The notes under the pieces: model-generated
What the model saw: the letters and a program-made list of their open reading frames with translations, nothing else
Told to the model about the DNA's origin: nothing
Database searches by the model: none
From: Cacconaster sp033811195
GTDB lineage: Bacteria; Bacteroidota; Bacteroidia; Bacteroidales; UBA932
DNA length: 64,000 bases
NCBI GenBank assembly: GCA_033811195.1
Contig: JAPXOZ010000009.1
Location: forward strand, 1 to 64,000
Reading direction: 5' to 3'
Position numbers and translations under genes: made by a program
In this document: positions 16,701 to 24,202 of the stretch, piece by piece
Layout of the letters: every line of letters begins with the position of its first letter
How positions within the stretch are numbered: the stretch's first letter is position 1

Positions 16701-18345
16701 CGATGTCAGTGGAAACATCTCCGCAGATATCGGCATATCGGGAACACTGGATAAACTTGCCCTCAACAGCACCAACGGAGATCTTGATGACTTTCATTTT
16801 ATACTGGACTACACAAAAGTGCCTTATACCGTAAATGGACCCTTCAACATAAGCGAAAAAGGAGTAGTCTTTGAGAAAGCAATTGTTACAGACAGATTTG
16901 GCCATGAAGGAACCCTAACCGGAGGATTGCTTTACGACTACTTCAAAGATATGACTCTCAACGCAAGACTGAATGCCGAACATCTCCATGGGCTCAATAC
17001 CACAGTTGCTGACAACGAATTATACTACGGAAGGGCATTTGCAACCGGTACAGTCCGCATAAGCGGACCGTTCAGAAAACTGCTGCTGGATATGAACATC
17101 ACCACCGGACGTAATTCTACCATCCATATACCACTAAGTTCCTCGTCAAGTAGCCACACCTCACTTCTGACTTTTGTGGACAACACTACAGTCAAGTCTC
17201 TGTCAGCCTATGACTCGCTACAGGTGATGAATACCACTGCCGACCGGAGAGGCGGTTATGAATTTGCAGTCAGAATGCGAGTCAATGCTACTCCCGATGC
17301 CGAAGTCCATCTTGAGATTAACAAAGCGCTTGGTGACGTCCTAAAAACTCGAGGTTCCGGACAACTGGTTATTAACACCAACAATGCAACAAACCTATTT
17401 GATATAAAAGGCAACTACAATATTGACGAAGGCAGTTACAAATTCGTGATGATGGGCCTCGCCTCCCGTGACTTTATCATCAATCCTGGGGGCACCATCA
17501 ATTTCACCGGAGATGTAATGAAGTCAGACCTCAATCTTGAAGCTATCTACCGAACAAAAGCCTCTATAGGCACTTTGATAGCTGATACTACGTCAATCAG
17601 CACCAGACGCACAGTGGACTGTGGAATTGGTATTACCGGCAAACTCGCCAATCCTGAACTCAACTTCTCAATTGATATTCCGGATCTGGACCCCACTATA
17701 AAAGGACGAGTGGAGAGTGCCCTGAGCACTGAAGACAAACGCCTCAAACAGTTGCTTACACTGCTCCTCTCAGGCAGCTTCATTCCTGATGAACAATCGG
17801 GAATTGTAAACAACACTACTGTACTTTACTCAAATGCTTCCGAGATTATGGCCAATCAGCTCAATAATGTCTTCCGCCAGCTCAACATTCCTCTTGATCT
17901 TGGATTTAATTATCAGCCGGGAGAGAATGGACGCGACATATTTGATGTGGCAGTTTCGACGCAGCTATTCAATAACCGTGTCAACATAAATGGAAATATT
18001 GGTAACAGACAATATATGACCTCAAACCAGAGCGACTTAGTGGGTGATGTCGATGTGGAAATCAAAATCGATCGCACCGGTAGAGTACGTCTTACCCTCT
18101 TCTCTCACTCGGCAGACCAGTATAGCAATTACCTGGACCAATTACAGCGTAATGGAATAGGTGTATCATATCAGGAAGAATTTGATGACTTCAGAGAACT
18201 CTTCAGAAAGATTTTCTGGAGCAAAAGACGTCGCGAAGAGTACGCTATTCAGCAAGCAAGAGTACTTGAAATACGCCAAAAGGATCCTCTGCAACGGATG
18301 GAGGAACAAAAATCAGAACAAACGCAGGGAGCCACCGTCAGGTGA
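13759..18345 (+). CDS. tamB: TamB-like translocation/assembly module protein (DUF490)
   Basis: At least 1,528 residues. An N-terminal hydrophobic anchor is followed by a very long repetitive beta-rich region and the C-terminal DUF490/TamB domain (about 1,150-1,480, with GNYNIDEGSYKFVMMGL, LNLEAIYRT and QLLTLLLSGSF). TamB-family proteins span the periplasm and help move lipids or outer-membrane proteins between membranes. The first conventional start is GTG 13759, but the frame is open to 13717 and reads KLKHIKTWKKIVLA before the GTG, exactly the basic N-terminus expected of such an anchor. No ATG, GTG or TTG occurs there, so the real start may be non-canonical. The 3' end overlaps the convergent carboxypeptidase gene by 33 bp. 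Confidence 0.92.
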   Translation: MVILIALVPTILYVAIQMPAFQTFVGNKVSSVLSEKISGDISVGKISYALFNRLIVKEVLVTGSSGDTILHVRKVSINLHARSLISGEMKAKKIVVETGEFNICKVTPEESNLTLLMKTNGTQQGEEIAEVTDEESAGQSEKWPKTVDINKIEIRDFTFRALDTFNITTYSDPRTIDWKNIILNDINLSARNLRMEEDLTVELDNLSFKEGNGLNINTFSGNIRLGDVREYNGLDTITRKEIYIDNMIYDDGYSRLVTEYYSMRFDDFSDFSDYIRKVYMGLDLKEGSFLDFRSLRSYTDELSYFTLNFYLVGETKGTVSNLITHSLKVQSKSRQTLLDFSAHLSGLPNTNETMATFDIKRCYTTTSDIADIVESVTDTPINKKAISSFASGERIHFDGSLNGFFEDFVAFGELGSEDMGNFKVDIICRNERKVGYELIGFIKSKSFDLRRLLNNSLLGDFTCDATISAMLGKESSIDIENISISELGFNKYNYSNILATGRLTDKEFDGRVICSDPNLNFMFHGLFALAGKSRNSLYKFNLALGHADLHALNFDKREISRIKLLADADFTKTQSGDLFGDILVKNFVCSLGDDNYDVGNIHLRSNSYRNNYTLQLQSSFARADYAGSAPISSFVSDLLKLTAEHHLSHLFETKENAEGLPDIKENYSFRIQTFDMRPVCSFLMPGLYVEDRSTINVRMTSDDMVKININSPLLAYKHNYIRDLDLNIDNRDSMVTTIFRSGMLQSGNVKGYDAIIKALIKDNSVGLHLEFDNGEEAATYANLNARVSFPEPKENGLNILANFYPSNIVINGETWSLNPSSIGYREKDISVAGFGLTNGDQTIRLDGRLSENPEDTLTMRLNSFDASVVNPLLEIPLDIKGFLTGKAEFFGLFSDNKGILLNIDGEQISIAGDKLGDLGVHTQWDETGKCFDFQVNNRKNEFTPLYLAGSYFPNKKSVKGNLSLDKFSLVCINPLVEGLISDVSGNISADIGISGTLDKLALNSTNGDLDDFHFILDYTKVPYTVNGPFNISEKGVVFEKAIVTDRFGHEGTLTGGLLYDYFKDMTLNARLNAEHLHGLNTTVADNELYYGRAFATGTVRISGPFRKLLLDMNITTGRNSTIHIPLSSSSSSHTSLLTFVDNTTVKSLSAYDSLQVMNTTADRRGGYEFAVRMRVNATPDAEVHLEINKALGDVLKTRGSGQLVINTNNATNLFDIKGNYNIDEGSYKFVMMGLASRDFIINPGGTINFTGDVMKSDLNLEAIYRTKASIGTLIADTTSISTRRTVDCGIGITGKLANPELNFSIDIPDLDPTIKGRVESALSTEDKRLKQLLTLLLSGSFIPDEQSGIVNNTTVLYSNASEIMANQLNNVFRQLNIPLDLGFNYQPGENGRDIFDVAVSTQLFNNRVNINGNIGNRQYMTSNQSDLVGDVDVEIKIDRTGRVRLTLFSHSADQYSNYLDQLQRNGIGVSYQEEFDDFRELFRKIFWSKRRREEYAIQQARVLEIRQKDPLQRMEEQKSEQTQGATVR

Positions 18346-19236
18346 TACCTCAAGTAGTGCCTCCCTTCCCAACACAAGCGAATAATTGGGTTGCTCGTGA
18401 CCGCACGGGAATCCGAAAAGCACAGGGCAGTTGAGACGATCGGTATGTTCCTTTATGAGGGTATAAACATCCTTTTCCCACTTGTCACTGTCGGCCGTAT
18501 CTGTAAACTGACCTATAATAATACCTTTGAGACGATCTAACATGCCGGCACAACGCATTGTAAGCAACATTCTGTCTACCGTATGCATCTTTTCATCAAT
18601 GTCCTCAATGAATAAAATGGAATCTTCTTCGAAGAGATTCTGAATAGGGGTACCTATGGTGCTGGCAAAAAGACAGAGATTACCTCCAACCAGTCTGCCC
18701 TTGCTCTTTCCTAACTTACTGAATGGATGCGGAGCGGTGGAGTAATACATATCTGCGCCAAAAAGTGCATCTCGAAGAGAATCAAAGGTCTGTTGCGGCG
18801 CATCCCCGAATGTACTGGGCATTGCTCCAAGTATTGATTCAACTCCCAGTGAGCGCAGTGCACTATGGAAAATTGTAATATCACTAAATCCAACCAGCCA
18901 TTTCGGGTACTTCCTAAAGAGATTGAGGTCCAGATGAGTGAGAGTACGCATGGAACCATAGCCTCCGCGATAGGAAATTATAGCTTTAACCTCGTCGTCA
19001 AGAAGCATTTCACGAATATCCTCGGCACGCAGAGCGTCATCTCCTGCAAAATCACCCGGAAGTGAGTTATAGAGGTGCTTTCCCTTCTTAACCTTGAGAC
19101 CCCATGAGTTGAAGATGGCGCTCCATTTCTCTTCGTATTCCGGTGTTAGTTGAGATTGCGAGATGGCCGATGCCATCGCCACGATTCCTATTGTGTCACC
19201 CTGCTTTAGATATTGGGGTCTGACGAACTGTCGCAT
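18313..19236 (-). CDS. LD-carboxypeptidase (S66 family)
   Basis: 307 residues of the LdcA/MccF family. The Ser-Glu-His triad is visible: Ser118 in VGFSDIT, Glu211 in FIEDIDE and His280 in GFPCGHEQPNYSLVLG. LdcA removes the terminal D-Ala from tetrapeptide muropeptides in the cytoplasm during wall recycling, while MccF relatives cleave microcin C-type peptides. Lack of a signal peptide and normal length favour recycling. It lies 13 nt after the HD phosphohydrolase on the same strand, so they are probably cotranscribed. Confidence 0.93.
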   Translation of the reverse strand: MRQFVRPQYLKQGDTIGIVAMASAISQSQLTPEYEEKWSAIFNSWGLKVKKGKHLYNSLPGDFAGDDALRAEDIREMLLDDEVKAIISYRGGYGSMRTLTHLDLNLFRKYPKWLVGFSDITIFHSALRSLGVESILGAMPSTFGDAPQQTFDSLRDALFGADMYYSTAPHPFSKLGKSKGRLVGGNLCLFASTIGTPIQNLFEEDSILFIEDIDEKMHTVDRMLLTMRCAGMLDRLKGIIIGQFTDTADSDKWEKDVYTLIKEHTDRLNCPVLFGFPCGHEQPNYSLVLGREALLEVSPDGGSLRLF

Positions 19237-19249
19237 CTGATCTAGATAA

Positions 19250-21298
19250 TTATTTATTATCGCGTTTTCGCTTTGGATATGCGATACGCGCGTGATATGT
19301 CTGTTTGATTTGCCTCTTAAAGGACTCTTTGACCATGTTAATTTCCTTCAGTGAAATGTCCGCACGGACGAGCTGTTGGTCAGATAGCCTTGAGCCGAGA
19401 ATCTCTTCAATAAGTTCGGAGATACTCTCGTCGGTATATTTCTTAAGTGAACGAGAAGCAGCTTCAACTGCATCCGCCATCATAACTATCACCTGCTCCT
19501 TTGTGGTTGGGAGTATCCCTCTATATGTAAAGGGCGCCGTATTAGCGGGATCACCCCCATTATTACAGTAAACGTTGTAAAAGTAAAGAGTCATCGATTG
19601 TCCGTGGTGCGACCGTATAAAATCCTTTATAACATCAGGAAGATGAAATTTGCGGGCTAATGCAAGCCCGTCATCTACGTGACGAATTATATCGGCAGCG
19701 CTCTCCTCCGGAGTGAGTCCTTTGTGATAATCATCCTGTCCGCTTCCGGGATTGACATTTTCGATGAAGCAAGCGGGATTTTCAATTTTCCCCACATCAT
19801 GATACATTGCGCCTGCCCTTGCAAGCATCGCATTGGCACCAATTTCTCTCGCAGCTATTTCGGCCATATTTGCCACCATCAAAGAGTGCTGGAAAGAGCC
19901 AGGCGCCCTGTGCGATAGCTCTTGTAGCAGTTCGTTACTACTGTCTGTAAGGTCAAAGAGACGGGAGTAGGAGGTAAATGAAAATATTCTCTCGAAGAGT
20001 AATACAAACGGGTTTAGAACAACGCATAACACCGCATTAATTGCGATGAAAGTCACGGTATAACTCTTCCAGATCATTGCAGCATCATCCGTCAAAAGAC
20101 GGAACGAAAGCAGCAGTGCCATCATCCCAACAAAAATGAAAATTACATTTAAAAACAATTTCCATCCTCTATTGAAATGAGTATAAGTGAGCAGCCCAAT
20201 ACTACCTGCTACCAGATTTATACCGAAAAGTTCAATGCCGTTTTCCGCTATTAGTAAAAGGGGCAAAAGAGATATGACATAGACAGGAAAGATCAGTTCA
20301 TTTTTGAAAAAGGATGCGGCAATAAGAGCCAACGCAGCAAAAGGCACCAGATAGATGAGATTGGCATCCAAACGATGGACTAAAGCTGTAGCTGCAAATG
20401 ATAAAAACACCATTAATAGGATAAACAATAGATGACTGGTGCGTTTTAAAATCTCTTTTGAAGTGAAAAAAATAGCTAAAAAAAGCAATGTGACTAACAG
20501 GAGTACCGTTACAATATGGCTCACAATGAGCCATCCGCGCGAAGAAGAATAGCCGAAACTTCTGTTGTACTCGGCCTTATAAGAGTCGAGGATCTGCTCA
20601 ATCTCTGCCGATACAATCTCCCCTTTGGAGACAATCAACTGCCCTGAATAGATAATGCCCTTAGTGGGCGAAATATAGTTAACTGCATCGCGATGCAAAA
20701 GCGCAGTGACGTCATCATCATACTCCAAATTTGGAACAATCCAGGAAGGGATGTTAAGTAATGAAATTAACGAATCGGTCGCTATCTTCGGGAATGTATA
20801 GCGAAGATCAGCCTGTAGCAGACTGGCAGCTCTCTTCTGATCGTAAACCTCCAGAGCAGGCATCTCCGTCACTCTTCCATTCCTATTGACAAATATCACC
20901 CTATCCGAAATATCATCTTCATCGAAAGTGGTAACTATCCCGCCTGAATAGGCATCGGAAAGAAACTCGGATACATGGCGTGAAATATCCGCCGGAATAG
21001 CTTTCTCAATGGAAAACCTTGCAAAGCCATCGACCATCTTGTCTCCCGTCTCCTCATTGAAGTTGAAATATTCGACGATACGCGATGTCTTCTGCTCGAT
21101 CTCAACAAGCATTTCAGCCTCCGTCTTAAGAATGGGAAAATCAATCGGAGCAATTAACGTCTCATAAATCCAAGCCTGCCCGCGTGCATACTCATACTTA
21201 AATTTCCCTTCATTGGGATATAACAGGATCATCAGTACCGCTAAAACAGCGAACCATATGAGTGATCGATAGTTTTTGAGGTTTCTTGTTGTTTCCAT
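19250..21298 (-). CDS. 7TM-HD family phosphohydrolase (PgpH-like)
   Basis: 682 residues. A single N-terminal membrane segment (about 12-28) is followed by an extracytoplasmic 7TMR-HDED domain (about 45-260), seven membrane segments (about 265-445) and a cytoplasmic HD domain (about 465-650). The HD motifs FQHSLMVANMAE, GAMYHDVGKIENPACF and IRSHHGQS are intact. PgpH of Firmicutes hydrolyses cyclic di-AMP, and this architecture is shared widely in Bacteroidetes. That makes c-di-AMP turnover the best guess, with the external domain sensing a signal. It is divergent from the esterase gene, and the esterase promoter overlaps its start. Confidence 0.92.
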   Translation of the reverse strand: METTRNLKNYRSLIWFAVLAVLMILLYPNEGKFKYEYARGQAWIYETLIAPIDFPILKTEAEMLVEIEQKTSRIVEYFNFNEETGDKMVDGFARFSIEKAIPADISRHVSEFLSDAYSGGIVTTFDEDDISDRVIFVNRNGRVTEMPALEVYDQKRAASLLQADLRYTFPKIATDSLISLLNIPSWIVPNLEYDDDVTALLHRDAVNYISPTKGIIYSGQLIVSKGEIVSAEIEQILDSYKAEYNRSFGYSSSRGWLIVSHIVTVLLLVTLLFLAIFFTSKEILKRTSHLLFILLMVFLSFAATALVHRLDANLIYLVPFAALALIAASFFKNELIFPVYVISLLPLLLIAENGIELFGINLVAGSIGLLTYTHFNRGWKLFLNVIFIFVGMMALLLSFRLLTDDAAMIWKSYTVTFIAINAVLCVVLNPFVLLFERIFSFTSYSRLFDLTDSSNELLQELSHRAPGSFQHSLMVANMAEIAAREIGANAMLARAGAMYHDVGKIENPACFIENVNPGSGQDDYHKGLTPEESAADIIRHVDDGLALARKFHLPDVIKDFIRSHHGQSMTLYFYNVYCNNGGDPANTAPFTYRGILPTTKEQVIVMMADAVEAASRSLKKYTDESISELIEEILGSRLSDQQLVRADISLKEINMVKESFKRQIKQTYHARIAYPKRKRDNK

Positions 21299-21317
21299 AA
21301 ATTATTTTATAATTTTG
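21285..21317 (+). promoter_or_regulatory. Promoter for the esterase gene
   Basis: CTTG (21285-21288), 21 nt, TAATTTTG (21310-21317). The -33 side lies inside the first codons of the divergent HD gene. Transcription would start near 21324, about 20 nt before the ATG at 21344. Confidence 0.6.
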
Positions 21318-21343
21318 TAAAGATAAGAAAAAATTGTGCTACA

Positions 21344-22177
21344 ATGAAAAAACTAATACTGGCTGCGGCCCTCATTCTGGCCACATTTACAATGAAAGCA
21401 CAGGAACTTATTATCATCAGTTCCGACCTTCTCAAATGTGATGATTCCATCCTTGTATTTACGCCCAGATACTGCGGTAACTGGAGCAGTAATATAAATG
21501 AAGCCATACCTACACTCTTTCTTCTTCATGGCTGGTCCGGATGCTACCGCAACTGGGCTGATAAATCCGATCTGCAGCAAATCAGTGACCGTTTCGGATT
21601 CAGAATCATCTGCCCCGACGGATTCTATAACAGTTGGTATGCAGATAATGTCGATAAAGATAAAATGCAATGGAGAAGTTTCTTCGACCGAGAACTCTAT
21701 CCGCAGATGGTGAAGAAATACAATCTAGATCCAGAAAAGACATTCATAACAGGCCTTTCCATGGGAGGTCTTGGTGCTATTAACATTTTTCTTGACGATA
21801 TTTCGAGATTCAGGGCAGCCGGTTCTATGAGTGGTGTGCTTGACATATATCATGCCTCACCTAACCTGCTTGATAAGGAGCTTAGCCGGATTCTAGGTCC
21901 TTATACGCTTGAAAATCCACTCTACGATGCCAATAATCCAATAAGCAACCTCGACAAGGTGGCCGGATCAGGTAAACTGATGGTGATTTCCTGCGGATAT
22001 GAAGATTATTATGTAAAATCAACCTTAGACTTCTCTGCAAAATGTCGCGAGATGCAGATTCCGCACATTATGCTTCTCTCTCCGGGACGCCACACCTGGA
22101 TATACTGGGATTACGCTTTGGTAGAACACCTGGAGTTTTTCAAGAAAATTCTGGAAGGAGTAAATATGGGATATTAA
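21344..22177 (+). CDS. Secreted alpha/beta-hydrolase, esterase D/feruloyl-esterase-like
   Basis: 277 residues with a cleavable signal peptide (about 19 residues, ending MKAQ). The hydrolase motifs are the oxyanion HGWSG (about 60-64), the nucleophile elbow GLSMGG and the C-terminal GRHTWIYW supplying the histidine. Closest in style are the carbohydrate esterase/tributyrin esterase enzymes that deacylate xylan, feruloyl or S-formylglutathione-type substrates; substrate cannot be set from sequence. Export suggests work on external or periplasmic esters. The stop codon is followed by a short hairpin (22177-22191) and then a plus-oriented heptad array. Confidence 0.88.
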   Translation: MKKLILAAALILATFTMKAQELIIISSDLLKCDDSILVFTPRYCGNWSSNINEAIPTLFLLHGWSGCYRNWADKSDLQQISDRFGFRIICPDGFYNSWYADNVDKDKMQWRSFFDRELYPQMVKKYNLDPEKTFITGLSMGGLGAINIFLDDISRFRAAGSMSGVLDIYHASPNLLDKELSRILGPYTLENPLYDANNPISNLDKVAGSGKLMVISCGYEDYYVKSTLDFSAKCREMQIPHIMLLSPGRHTWIYWDYALVEHLEFFKKILEGVNMGY

Positions 22178-22191
22178 GTTGCTTCGCAACT

Positions 22192-22305
22192 AGTTCTGAG
22201 TTAAGAGTTATGGGTTTCGAGTGGGTGCAAGGTGTGGGTTGTTTGGTACTTGATGGAACTGGTAGTTTGAGTTTGGATAATTATGTTGTGCGGTAATTGA
22301 GAAAA
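22192..22305 (+). repeat. Degenerate plus-oriented heptad array, left half of the 22-kb array
   Basis: After the esterase gene the sequence reads in heptads AGTTCTG, AGTTAAG, AGTTATG, GGTTTCG, AGTGGGT and onwards with growing decay to about 22305. Orientation matches the upstream plus-strand gene. This and the next two entries account for the 736-bp gene-free stretch 22178-22913; a small frame inside it (22042-22296) is not credible. Confidence 0.6.
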
Positions 22306-22330
22306 AGTAAGTGAATCAAGAATAATAAAA

Positions 22331-22370
22331 TAATAATGGACAGGCACTACAAAGAGCCTGTCCATTATTA
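22331..22370. terminator. Perfect 15-bp hairpin in the middle of the bipartite array
   Basis: TAATAATGGACAGGC (22331-22345) and GCCTGTCCATTATTA (22356-22370) form a perfect 15-bp stem with a 10-nt loop. It lacks a clean T-run, but its A/T-rich flanks on both sides could let it act as a weak bidirectional terminator between the convergent esterase and oxoamine-synthase genes. It sits where the array switches orientation. Confidence 0.6.
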
Positions 22371-22454
22371 TAAATCAGGATAGTTACGTTTACATATATT
22401 CATCAATCTATTCCCGGACGTAACACAAAGAGAAGCATTTAATTCAATTCAATA

Positions 22455-22916
22455 CTCCTCATACTCTAGAGCTCCTAAATAACTACACCTCGCTTAACTC
22501 CACTATCCATTATTCTACTCTTCATTCCACTAACCCAGCAACCCACAATCCGCAACCCGAACCACCCCATACCCCGCAACGCGCACCCCGCACAATCATT
22601 CAACAATAGACACTCAGGACTCCCAACTAGACACTTAGAACTGACTCGGAACTACACACTCAGAACTACACACTCAAAACTCAGAACTTACTCGGAACTA
22701 CACACTCAAAACTCAGAACTTACTCGGAACTACACACTCAGAACTCAGAACTGACTCGGAACTACACACTCAGAACTACACACTCAAAACTCAGAACTTA
22801 CTCGGAACTACACACTCAGAACTACACACTCAAAACTCAGAACTTACTCGGAACTACACACTCAGAACTACACACTCAAAACTCAGAACTTACTCGGAAC
22901 TACACACTCAGAACTA
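22455..22916 (-). repeat. Minus-oriented heptad array with a 46-bp higher-order unit
   Basis: From about 22455 the DNA is divisible into heptads, degenerate and C-rich at first (AACCCAC-like) and nearly exact from 22643. There a higher-order unit appears, marked by CTCGG at 22645, 22691, 22723, 22755, 22801, 22847 and 22893. The spacings are 46, 32, 32, 46, 46 and 46 bp, so two units lack exactly two heptads (14 bp). The array ends inside the stop codon region of the oxoamine-synthase gene (TAG at 22916-22914). Confidence 0.93.
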
Positions 22917-24173
22917 CTTAATAGACATATCCCTAATCTCCTCTGCGTCATAAACACCCTTATCAAGCTTCACCTTGATTTCAGCAAATGCATCGAGAGT
23001 ATATTCCACATCCTCAAGTGAATGAACAGCAGTGGGAATAATACGGTACATTATGATGCCTTGAGGCACCACTGGATATGTAACGGTAGAGCAGAAAATC
23101 TTGTAATTTTTCCTTAGATCAATCACGATGTTCGTGGCTTGTGCCAAATTACCATCCATAAATATAGGAGTAACACATGCCTCAGCTTCACCGATATTAA
23201 AACCTCTCTTACGAAGACCTTCTTGGAGAGCCCTCGTAACAACCCATAATTTTTCACGAAGACGTGCGCCCTCTTTACCACGTATGATTTCAAGACGCTT
23301 GAGAGCACCCTCAACTATAGGCATGGGAAGTGACTTTGCATAAATCTGTGAACGGAGATTGTACCTTAGGTAATTAATGATAGCTCTGGGACCGGCCACA
23401 AAGCCGCCGATGGTGGCCATAGATTTTGCGTATGTACCAATGTAGAGGTCTATTTCGTCCATCACACCGAAATGCTCAGAGGTTCCACGACCTTCAGCTC
23501 CCATAACGCCGAAACCGTGCGCATCGTCAATCAAAATTCGGAAATTGTATTTCTTTTTGAGATCAACAATATCTTTAAGAATACCGAGAGCACCGGTCAT
23601 ACCGTAAACGCCTTCTGTCAGAAGAAGAACTCCTCCTCCTTTAGCCTTAGCCTCAGCACATGCTCTTGCAATTATCCTCTCACAATCAGCAATATCATTG
23701 TGACGATACTTGTATTTGGTACCAAGATGGAGGCGGATTCCATCGAGAAGGCAGGCATGACATTCGTTGTCATATACTACCACATCATGCCGACACAGAA
23801 GTGCATCAATGGTAGACACAATGCCCTGATAACCGAAGTTGAAAAGGAAACAATCCTCTTTTTTCTCGAAATCAGCAAGCTCTCTTTCGAGTCTCTCATG
23901 GAGAGCCGTATGTCCGGTAAGCATTCTGGAACCCATAGGATAAGCCATACCCCATTTTGCAGCACCTTCAGCGTCTGCTTTGCGCACCTCGGGATGATTG
24001 GCAAGACCAAGATAGTTGTTGATGCTCCAACATAGGACTTCTTCGCCCTGGAATATCATCCTGGGGCCAATTTCTCCCTCAAGTTTGGGAAACATAAAGT
24101 AACCGAAAGCTTTATCACGATATTGGCCTAAAGGACCACCTGAATCTTTGCTTAATCTTTCAAAAATGTCCAT
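22914..24173 (-). CDS. Alpha-oxoamine synthase (KBL/serine palmitoyltransferase type)
   Basis: 419-residue PLP enzyme of fold type I. The Schiff-base lysine is Lys250 in GTYAKSMATIGGF, and the IDDAHGFGVMG block supplies the PLP-pairing Asp. The family condenses an amino acid with an acyl thioester: glycine with acetyl-CoA (KBL), serine with palmitoyl-CoA (SPT), or cysteate with acyl-ACP (sulfonolipid synthases). Bacteroidetes commonly make sphingolipids or sulfonolipids, so SPT or cysteate acyltransferase is likelier than threonine catabolism; no tdh gene is adjacent. The gene lies 29 nt after gyrB. Its TAG stop is formed at the border of the heptad array. Confidence 0.85.
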   Translation of the reverse strand: MDIFERLSKDSGGPLGQYRDKAFGYFMFPKLEGEIGPRMIFQGEEVLCWSINNYLGLANHPEVRKADAEGAAKWGMAYPMGSRMLTGHTALHERLERELADFEKKEDCFLFNFGYQGIVSTIDALLCRHDVVVYDNECHACLLDGIRLHLGTKYKYRHNDIADCERIIARACAEAKAKGGGVLLLTEGVYGMTGALGILKDIVDLKKKYNFRILIDDAHGFGVMGAEGRGTSEHFGVMDEIDLYIGTYAKSMATIGGFVAGPRAIINYLRYNLRSQIYAKSLPMPIVEGALKRLEIIRGKEGARLREKLWVVTRALQEGLRKRGFNIGEAEACVTPIFMDGNLAQATNIVIDLRKNYKIFCSTVTYPVVPQGIIMYRIIPTAVHSLEDVEYTLDAFAEIKVKLDKGVYDAEEIRDMSIK

Positions 24174-24202
24174 GGTAAAAAATATTTAGGTTTTAGTAAT
24201 TA

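Noticed and set aside
18313..18345. Two convergent overlaps of exactly 33 bp (also 42960-42992) as a shared signal
   Set aside because: The two sequences show no similarity, so the equal length is coincidence.
22042..22296. Plus-strand frame across the esterase end and array
   Set aside because: Most of it overlaps the esterase in another frame and the rest is decayed repeat.
22600..22916. CRISPR array
   Set aside because: Units are 7-bp direct repeats grouped in 46-bp blocks with no unique spacers, and no cas genes are present.
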